The translations under genes and the position numbers were made by a program. Below, in pieces: positions 56,256-64,000 of a DNA stretch of 64,000 nucleotides (position 1 is its first letter; each line of letters opens with the position of its first letter). Origin of the DNA: Stictocephala bisonia (taxonomy: Eukaryota; Arthropoda; Insecta; Hemiptera; Membracidae). The notes below the pieces were generated by a model, which saw only the letters and a list, made by a program, of their open reading frames with translations, searched no databases and was not told the DNA's origin. The stretch is taken from the NCBI GenBank assembly GCA_035578905.1, contig JAQJVL010000174.1, positions 917,253-981,252 of the forward strand, in the 5' to 3' direction.

Positions 56256-57950
56256 CTAATCAAAATATTTTTTTAAAATCTAATCAATTAAACCAAATTA
56301 TAACATTTAGATTTCTAGACATACAAATTTATATTCTAGACGTGTATTTTGAACAAAAAATATCAATTTTAAATGGTAGTTTGGAAACACAAAGTCATAT
56401 TCTTTACTTAATAATATCTTCTCCATCACAAAAAGCTACAAAAATCGCCTTGAGTATTTTTGGCGGTGCTGTTGGTATCCCCCTGTGGTTGAGTTGTACT
56501 GTTTGCGAGATATTACGATTCATTAGTTTGGCACCACTGTATATTTTCAGCGAAATGGGGTTTTTATGAAGAAAACTCTATTATCGACGATTACCACTGT
56601 ATCATCAATCAATTTTGTTATTTTGCCACTGTTCATTCATTAATCACTAGGTTTGTTGTGTTTATGTATCCTATGCTACACTTTGGTTTACCACATTGAT
56701 TTAGTATTATTTATGAACCAACAAAATCTTAATGAAAAAATTAATATTTTACATCCATATAATTTTCTTTTATTTATTTTAGTCATAGTTTTGCCAGATT
56801 ATATTTAAATAGTATTATTATTATGCTATTTTTATTGTTCAAAGCTTATGTTTTATGTTATTTCTGCTTGTATTCCATACAATTTTCATATTTTATCTAG
56901 TGTTTGTTTCTTCAGTATTATGGCATATATGAGAAAAGGTGTTATTCTGATTAATTTGTTGTCATTTCTCATTCTTACGTTTTCGTGCTTTTTTATTTGC
57001 TTCTATATTATAAATTATTTATCTCTAAGACTCCTCAATGTTATTTAAATTCGTTTGAAAATAGTTTTCACTTATTGACTTTAATTTCCATTGGAGATTA
57101 TTTAAATTACCATTTTTCATAACATTTAAGTTATAATTTAATAATCTATACATCTGTATCGCTCCATTTTTAGTATTATTTATCTTGTTCTCATTGATAT
57201 CTCCATAATATTGGTACGGCTTGGTTATGCGATTATATAGTTTCAAAAATTGGTTCCTTAGGTGACACATCACTCAGTTGACCTTAATCCACCCTTGTGA
57301 TAGTTCTAATTATTTTTAGCAGTCCATCAGCTGTTTCCATTAACCTTCATGACCTTCACAAACAGCTGTTTTCATCTCTTCTTGTGTCTCAACACTTCAT
57401 TTCTGATTATTAATTAATTTAATACATTATAATATAATATTAATATGTATTTTTCACTTCACAAGCTTTTATTTTATCATTTTTCATTCAGTGTGAGGTT
57501 AGATCGCTACACTGGGAAGACATAACAGCCGAAACTCGTCAGTGATTGTTCAAACTATGATAAAGGGTACTTTGTTGAAAATGTTATTTAATTTATACTA
57601 TTAACATAACATTGATTAAAAGAGTATTTATAAAGTTATGTTTTTATATTCCTTCTTTTACGTTTGTTAGGTAACCACACTTTCTTAAGCTGATATTAAT
57701 TAAACAAACATGTTAGAAATATATAATACTCATGGAGAAGAAAATTAAAAGTCAAAGTCACTGGAATGTCTCGTTTTCTGTCCAAATAAATTCAAATAGA
57801 CGAATTTATAATCAAAGGTGTAAATAAAACTCTAACATTTTGATTGATTTTAACCAAAATTTTAACCTTTTCATACCAATATATTTTTTAATTATTTAGT
57901 AAAATAATAAATAAATAATACGATAATAGTATGGTAAACAAAAAAATGTT
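56256..57950. other. AT-rich DNA, nothing recognised
   Basis: Frames at 56342-56569 and 56848-57048 (plus, hydrophobic) and 57273-57025 (minus) reflect AT-rich composition. Direct CAGCTGTTT words occur near 57330 and 57363. No gene supported. Confidence 0.45.
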
Positions 57951-59139
57951 CCATTTAAAATCTACGAAACATCTCTTCACGAGTTTATCTCCATCCTGAA
58001 CACGTGTGAAAAGTACGAACGATAATAATGAGAAGAGTAACTCGGGAACTGAATGTGTTTTGGAATCTCTGTATTCACAACATACAGAGAGCTGTACATA
58101 TCCCCTAATAGCATGGAGTGAAGTGATAAATTGCGCGTCTGTGTCAGAAAGCCGGACATAAAAGACGTGGGTTGTTATTTATATATGCTGCAGAGCGGCG
58201 GATGTTAGGCTACATGACACAACTTCAGGCCTGCCAGCGGCGGATTACTCGTGTTTGTTTGGTTGGCTACACTGTGTAATACATCGTTCCAAGCTAATTT
58301 TCGGCTTGACAACGTTTATTTTCATTTCTTTAATTTACTACCATTTAATGACATTATAAAACTGTTTAGGTTGGATGCAACATATTATATTTCCCCCTTA
58401 CATAATAAATTATAAATAATTTACTCATTTAACTCTTAATAAAACACTTTAAAATGAGGTTCTAATGAAAAAGTACCAATTTAATTAGGAATAGAGATTG
58501 TGTAGTGTAATTCATAAGACAATTTTATAAACCTACTATGGTTGGGTAAGTAGCTATAGCGTATTAGGCCCTACATAAGATACGTATATAAGACAGATTT
58601 AATCGTACCCACAAAAGTTATGATTTTCCTTAATAATAATATTATTAAGTCAATTTTTAACTGAATGAAAAAGACTCCGTTTGTCTTGCAGTAAATCTAA
58701 AACTAGAAAAGTTATGAGCTCTTACAGTTAAAGAATTTTTATATAAGCAATCTTGACAATAGAAAACTGATATGAACAAATTCCTATTCTCTTCTAGTTT
58801 TATTTGCCTTGCCTGAAGTTTTATAGGAATTCAAGGTCTGAAGAAAGACACTATTAAATTGTATTTCATTGAACAATATAATGACCACACTTTATTGTTA
58901 GAAACTTGCAACTTTTATTATTAGAAATTATATAGTTTCATAAAAGACACTAAATAAGACTAAAGTATTATTTAGAAACTAAACTTACTATCGAAATTAT
59001 TATTGCCAATATTAATAGTTGAATAGAAAACCTGCGCCGCTCCGCAGCATTTTTAGAGGGACTGTTTTTTATATAGCTGATGATAAATAAACAAATGAAT
59101 AAATAATAGTTCCTTAAGAATAACATGGAAGGTTTGAAG
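57951..59139. other. AT-rich DNA with GC-richer patch at 58140-58310
   Basis: The patch (GAGCGGCGGATGTTAGGC, CTGCCAGCGGCGGATTAC) is unique and short. A 60-codon minus frame ends beside it (58159-57977) without recognisable product. Rest AT-rich. Confidence 0.4.
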
Positions 59140-59290
59140 GTCAGTAGGATGGATTCCTGAGGTCGGAGAGAAAAATACTTTCTTAGTGAGTCTATACTAA
59201 AGAAGAATGTACCAAATTTAAAGACAAACGGCCTTGTAGTTTTGGAGATTTCGTGATGAGTGAGTCAGTGTATATATTTGACTTATAATG
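59140..59290 (+). mobile_element. Interspersed-element 3' tail fragment
   Basis: The words GGATTCCTGAGGTCGGAG, ACCAAATTTAAAGACAAAC, GGCCTTGTAGTTTTGGAGAT and TGAGTGAGTCAGTG form a pattern typical of degenerate 3' ends of arthropod interspersed elements, and the first part recurs near 17385. Family not assigned. Confidence 0.4.
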
Positions 59291-59878
59291 TCCGCACACA
59301 ACTAAGAATAAGAATAATTTTTTATTTTTCTTGAAAAAAATTTACAATTACAGTTACAATTATACATTTAAAAACAGACAATATGTAAAACAAAGAAAAC
59401 CTCTCAAATTCTTCCTCTCCTATTATTAGTATCCTCAGACTCAACCAAATTGGGCGATCAAAAGTCACAAATAAAAGGGCTTGATCTACGGAGTGTTGTT
59501 TAGACCAAAACGAACTACCTATCTCAATTAGAACCTGAGTTATAGACGTTTGAGTGGAAAAAACTTGAAAAATCATAAATTAAGTCCCGTTTGAGTACAA
59601 CTTAAGTAACTAGAATCTACATTTTCGGTGACAACCTCGTCAAGGTACTATCTACAATATTTACAAGATAACCAGGCGTTTCACAAGGTCAGACTTAAGT
59701 TAAATATAATACCTGATGTTTTATCTGTGCACTAATAACTTTAATTTAAAAAAAAACTTGAAGCAAATCGGCCGGATAGAACGTCCGAACGAACACGGAA
59801 TAGATTTTTCCAAATAATTCTTTTAATATATATATATTTACTGATGCACCAAAAATAAATGTAACAATAGTACTAATA
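59291..59878. other. AT-rich DNA, nothing recognised
   Basis: An 84-codon minus frame (59576-59322) is not recognisable. Confidence 0.45.
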
Positions 59879-60405
59879 CAGGTGCCGTTATAGTTGGCTT
59901 GTAGTAGCCACAATCGTTGGTGTCATTGTTGGCAAACTGATAACATACAAGGTCATTCCTACAGGCCTTGGAATGTCAGCTGATTTGGTAGATGTTAGCA
60001 AGTCATTGGCCCTGCCACGGGAGTTTTCATCCAGGTGCCGTTATTGTCGACTTGTAGTAGCCACAATCGTTGGTGTCAATGTTGACAAACCTTTATCATA
60101 CAAGGTCATTCCTACAGGTCTTGGAATGTCAGCTGATTTGGTTGATGTTAGCAAGTCATTGGCCCTGCCACGGGAGTTGTCATCCAGGTGCCGTTATTGT
60201 CGGCTTGTAGTAGCCACAATCGTTGGTGTCAATGTTGACAAACCTTTATCGTACAAGGTCATTCCTACAGGTCTTGGAATGTCAGCTGATTTGGTAGATG
60301 TTAGCAAGTCATTGGCCCTGCCACGGGAGTTGTCATCTAGGTGCCGTTATTGTCGGCTTGTAGTAGCCACAATCGTCGGTGTCATTGTTATTGTTGTCAG
60401 TCCAT
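59879..60405 (+). repeat. 153-bp tandem repeat, about 3.4 copies, in-frame
   Basis: Copies begin at the GGTGCCGTTAT word at 59881, 60034, 60187 and 60340, exactly 153 bp apart; the last is partial. Divergence is low. Because 153 is 51 codons, a plus frame runs through (59973-60446) and encodes repeats of about 51 residues containing VDVSKSLALPREL and CRYCRLVVATIVG. The first copy is outside this frame's start and its neighbours give no exon or start evidence. Coding is possible but unproven; a minisatellite is the simpler reading. Confidence 0.95.
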
Positions 60406-60803
60406 TGTTGCAGACACACTGCCCAGCTGTATCGATTCAACCTTGAATGACCTTCTGTGATTTGTAACTTATCACATGGTCGGCGGCCTGAGATGGCTGT
60501 TGTCATCCTACGAAATGAATAATCCATTAAGTTTCTGGAATTTATTCTGACGAAGCAGTCCTTACTTTTAAATTGTTTTGTTCTTGTTTACGCCAGTAAA
60601 ATTTTTTACTTTGTATTCAAATGGTATATACTTAGGGTATTCCGAACGCTTAAATTTAGTTAAACATTCTAAACTAGTGATCGCCTGCATTGAAGTCAGG
60701 AGTGCTAATCACTGTGCAGGAAGAGGCTTTGTATGTATTTGTAACATGTATTTGTAATTTTATAGAAATTGTATCGTGTGTTAAACAATATTTAATACAG
60801 ACA
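60406..60803. other. Unique DNA, nothing recognised
   Basis: No supported feature. Confidence 0.5.
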
Positions 60804-61701
60804 TATACAGGGTGGAAAAAATATATGGAAACGCTTTCACAATTTTGTTCTATGACTTCACTGGTAAAAGTTAAATCTTGTACATCATCATGGTTACATA
60901 AAACACACTTTTTGACGCCATTAGTGATATTTCATCTTTTCAGGGGGACAGCCCACATGGAGTTGAACGAAAATCCTTAATGTAAGTCTAGGTTAATTTG
61001 GTATAAAATTACAGGTATATTCAATAGAAATTAATTGCCGCAAACCGACTGCAAAAGGTCTATCCTTTCCAGAGTAGTGGTCATTTGAATTTCAAAGTAA
61101 CTAATTTGAACAATATCATTTCTCCGCTATTTAGCGATTTTGAGTAAATTATTCTGATCAAAAATTATACTTTATAGAACACAATAAATTAAAAAAATTA
61201 AATTATCAAATTATCTATGGAAAAAAATTAAGTTGTGAAAGCTTTTTCACATTTTCTACGCTTTTACAACAACTTTATTATTTTCATAGATAATTTGATA
61301 ATTTAATTTTGTCTTAGTTATTGCGTTCCATAATGTATAATTTTTTATCAGAATAATTTACTTAACATCGTTAAATAGCGGATACATAATATTGTTCAAA
61401 TAAGTTACTTTGAAATTCAAATGACCACTACTCTGGAAAGGATAATCCTTTCAAAGTACGGTTTGCGAAAATTAATTTATATGGAATAGACCTTTAATTT
61501 GATACCAAACTCGACCTAGGCTTACATTAAAGATGTTCGTTCAACTCCTCATGGGCCGTCTCTCTCAAAATATGAAATGTCACTAATGGCGCCAAAAAGT
61601 GTGGTCTTTGTAACAATGATCATCTACTAGAGTTTATTTTTACCAGTGAAGTCATAGTACAATTGTAAAAGCTTTGTATATTTATTTTTCACCTTGTATA
61701 C
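60804..61701. mobile_element. About 900-bp foldback element with TATACARGGTG ends
   Basis: The two halves are imperfect reverse complements. Paired blocks: TATACAGGGTGGAAAAA with TTTTTCACCTTGTATA; TTTTGACGCCATTAGTGATA (60910) with its complement near 61585; CAAAGTAACTAATTTGAACA (61096) with its complement near 61400. The centre is near 61250 (GTGAAAGCTTTTTCAC). No transposase frame; the open frame at 60690-60980 merely enters the left arm. Confidence 0.9.
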
Positions 61702-62139
61702 ACTCACCTCCACTCACATGTACGTATATATCACTCTGACAATGCACTGGACTGCCAAGAATGATTGCAATAGCCTTTGTGTTTAGAAACAATGCTGGAG
61801 ACTCACTGGAGCCCCTCATGCCAACAAATTTACTCTTCTATACTTCATTTTCATTCATCGATTTAAACATTTTTGTATCAAGTACACATGAATAATTTGT
61901 AATACGTAATTAGGAAAAATATTATAAATAATAGTAACTCACTTGTACTCTACTATGGTGACTGTTTTTGAATCATTGAATGTGTTTTTGAATTACTTAA
62001 AGTATCAGCGACCATTTTCACTACTAATATTGGTTTTTTTTATAAACAAATTATTAAAACTAACGTATTTATTTAATAGCATTTGTTTAAGAGTACTGTA
62101 TTTATATTTTAATGCCTGATCTGCTAATCTATGAATATA
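61702..62139. other. AT-rich DNA, nothing recognised
   Basis: No supported feature. Confidence 0.5.
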
Positions 62140-62695
62140 TAAAAAGGCAAAGCCCTGGCTCCATCACTCAAATAATTCTCCAACTTCCCGTGTAGGTAGA
62201 CAGCTGAAATTTTGTACACTGTTTTTTTTTTTTTTAGGTCTTAAATAGGACAACTAAAGTATTTTCGTCTTGATAAAATACTCCTAAGGGGGAGAAACCA
62301 CCCCTAAAAGATTGTTCCGCAAGGATAATATTGGGTTGATTTTAGTAAATTAATAAAAGCCATTTTGTAAATAAATGAACGTCTTTATTTTCTATGTTCG
62401 ACTTATACTATTGACGCATGTTCAGCTGTTACACAAAAACAAATGAAATGAACATGTTTGAAATAGGCTAAGTAATATCATTGTGTATTTATACTAATAA
62501 ATAGATAGCAACGCAAGTAGTGTGAGTGAGATATACTGTAAGTAAATTAAAAATTGTGATTTTACGTTATACTGTTAATCTATTATTATTTTTATTCAAA
62601 AGTCACATGCCGAGGCCGAGGGCCGAGGTGTAACGAACGCAGCAAGCGTCGGGCTTTGCATACGAAGCGTGCAGGGGTGTCCCCTAGTGTAAACA
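62140..62695 (+). mobile_element. Candidate interspersed element bounded by GCAAAGCCC / GGGCTTTGC
   Basis: Starts near AAAAAGGCAAAGCCCTGGCT and ends near GGGCTTTGCATACGAAGCG followed by GTGCAGGGGTGTCCCCTAGT, which contains a GGGG-TGT-CCCC hairpin and a CTAGT end reminiscent of Helitron 3' ends (CTRRT after a hairpin). A similar GTGCAGGGATGTTCCCTGG occurs near 39225 in the opposite context. The interior is AT-rich and lacks a coding frame. Classification uncertain. Confidence 0.4.
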
Positions 62696-63231
62696 TAACA
62701 TTAATGTAAGTTTAAAAACATGCAAATCATGTAACGTGTTTACCTAGAATCAAAGACCGAAGTTTAAAAAAAGAAGTTCACCACAAGAATCACAAAAAAA
62801 TTAACTCATTAAAAATATCCTCATTAAAAAATCCTAAATTAAAAAAGGTCAATCAATCTTGAATCATCAATTCCAAGCATACCTAATTTGTGAAATCTTA
62901 ATATAATCCAATAAACATGTACGCATTCATCACGAAATCTCCGAAACCACTGTACAGATTTTGATGAAATTTGAAGGAAAGTTAGCTTTTGTATCATATA
63001 CTCAATAGGAAATGTTTTCTCGAATGTTCATTCCTAACGGACAGAAACAGGCTCTCAACATTTCATTTTTTCCCATGAAAGTAACATTGAAATTAATCAA
63101 ATTTAATAGTTTACTTCAAACCGCTAATACAAAAACATACGTATGACACAAAAACTTGGCTAATTTGGTTTTCACCTTGACTACTTTCCACCCCCATAAT
63201 GTAGACTTACAGGGTGTTCTACTCAAAATGT
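62696..63231. other. AT-rich DNA with element-tail-like stretch
   Basis: At 62920-63060 the segment (CATCACGAAATCTCCGAAAC, TTTTGATGAAATTTGAAGG) resembles a degenerate interspersed-element 3' end. A TACAGGGTGTTCTACTC word at 63209, like the MITE terminus at 5024, directly precedes the 24-bp array. Confidence 0.4.
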
Positions 63232-63985
63232 TGTTATCTAGCTAGAGAATGGCAGCAGACTATAGCTAGAGAACGGTATCAGGATGTAGCTAGAGAACGG
63301 CAGCAGGCTATAGCTAGAGAACGGCAGCAGGCTATAGCTAGAGAACAGCAGCAGGCTATAGCTATAGAACGGCAGCAGGCTGTAGCTAGAGAACGGCAGC
63401 AGGATGTAGCTAGAGAACGGCAGCAGGCTATAGCTAGAGAACGGCAGCAGGCTATAGCTAGAGAACGGCAGCAGGCTATAGCTAGAGAACGGCAGCAGGC
63501 TGTAGCTAGAGAACGGCAGCAGGCTGCAGCTAGAGAACGGCAGCAGACTATAGCTAGAGAACGGCAGCAGGATGTAGCTAGAGAACGGCAGCAGGCTATA
63601 GCTAGAGAACGGCAGCAGGCTATAGCTAGAGAACGGCAGCAGGCAATAGCTAGAGAACGGCAGCAGGCTATAGCTAGAGAACGGCAGCAGACTATAGCTA
63701 GAGAACGGCAGCAGGCTATAGCTAGAGAACGGCAGCAGGCTGTAGCTAGAGAACGGCAGCAGACTGTAGCTAGAGAACGGCAGCAGGCTGTAGCTAGAGA
63801 ACGGCAGCAGACTATAGCTAGAGAACGGCAGCAGGCTATATAGCTAGAGAACGGCAGCAGGCTATAGCTAGAGAACGGCAGCAGGCTGTAGCTAGAGAAC
63901 GGCAGCAGGCTGCAGCTAGAGAACGGCAGCAGGCTGCAGCTAGAGAACGGCAGCAGGCTGCAGCTAGAGAACGGCAGCAGGCTGA
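63232..63985. repeat. Second 24-bp minisatellite, about 31 copies
   Basis: The unit is GCTATAGCTAGAGAAC then GGCAGCAG. Variation is limited (CTGTAGC, CTGCAGC, ATGTAGC, first units with TGGCAGC and GGTATC). The period is 24 except for a 2-bp insertion near 63840 that ends the plus frame (63214-63843; peptide ARERQQAI repeats). Aligned without gaps to the 9-kb array unit it matches at 16 of 24 positions, including a shared TATAGCTAG and GAAC. As with the larger array, the open frame is a property of the repeat and is not called as a gene. Confidence 0.95.
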
Positions 63986-64000
63986 GATGTAAACCTTATG

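Noticed and set aside
63214..63843. ARERQQAI repeat protein
   Set aside because: Same explanation as the larger array; a 2-bp insertion breaks the frame within the array and the upstream part is unique AT-rich DNA.

Overview
This looks like a gene-poor stretch of an arthropod, most likely insect, nuclear genome. The reasons are the AT-rich composition, several interstitial (TTAGG)n tracts (the ancestral arthropod telomere repeat), many dispersed tRNA-derived SINE copies, foldback/MITE elements with terminal inverted repeats, and very long minisatellites. I found no bacterial-type gene order and no complete protein-coding gene. Species is not decidable from the sequence. The window is best read as intergenic DNA or part of a very large intron.

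Layout. 0-21.7 kb: AT-rich unique DNA with moderately GC-rich islands (about 1.5, 6.3, 8.5, 12.3, 13.2, 15.6, 18.7 and 20.7 kb), a truncated CGATAT-rich element at the left edge, a (TTAGG)n-cored foldback at 3.7 kb, a TA-flanked MITE at 5.0-5.4 kb, SINE copies, short tandem arrays at 11.8 and 19.5 kb, and an exon-like region at 16.6-17.9 kb broken by a 184-bp perfect inverted repeat. 21.7-30.7 kb: one 9-kb array of about 370 copies of a 24-bp unit, itself built from a large (about 4.2 kb) tandem duplication. 30.7-43.9 kb: SINEs, a 2.2-kb nested inverted repeat around (TTAGG)n tracts (32.9-35.1 kb), a possible 39-bp microexon at 39.55 kb, a 900-bp foldback element, a truncated tRNA-like sequence and a second CGATAT element. 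43.9-45.4 kb: a 32-bp minisatellite with 96-bp higher-order structure. 46-64 kb: two more about 0.9-kb foldback elements, a third CGATAT element, another (TTAGG)n-cored foldback (50.8-51.3 kb), a nearly identical 71-bp tandem array (52.0-52.5 kb), SINE clusters, an in-frame 153-bp tandem repeat (59.9-60.4 kb), and a second 24-bp array at the right edge whose unit resembles the 9-kb array.

How it fits together. Most recognisable content is repeat DNA. Three themes recur: (i) hairpin-forming elements, several with telomeric repeats at the hairpin centre; (ii) tandem arrays with period 24, 32, 71 or 153 bp; (iii) a SINE group in which a conserved 3' body is joined to different 5' heads. The long open reading frames across the 24-bp arrays follow from a period divisible by three with no stop in the consensus; I do not regard them as genes. 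All comparisons were made by eye.
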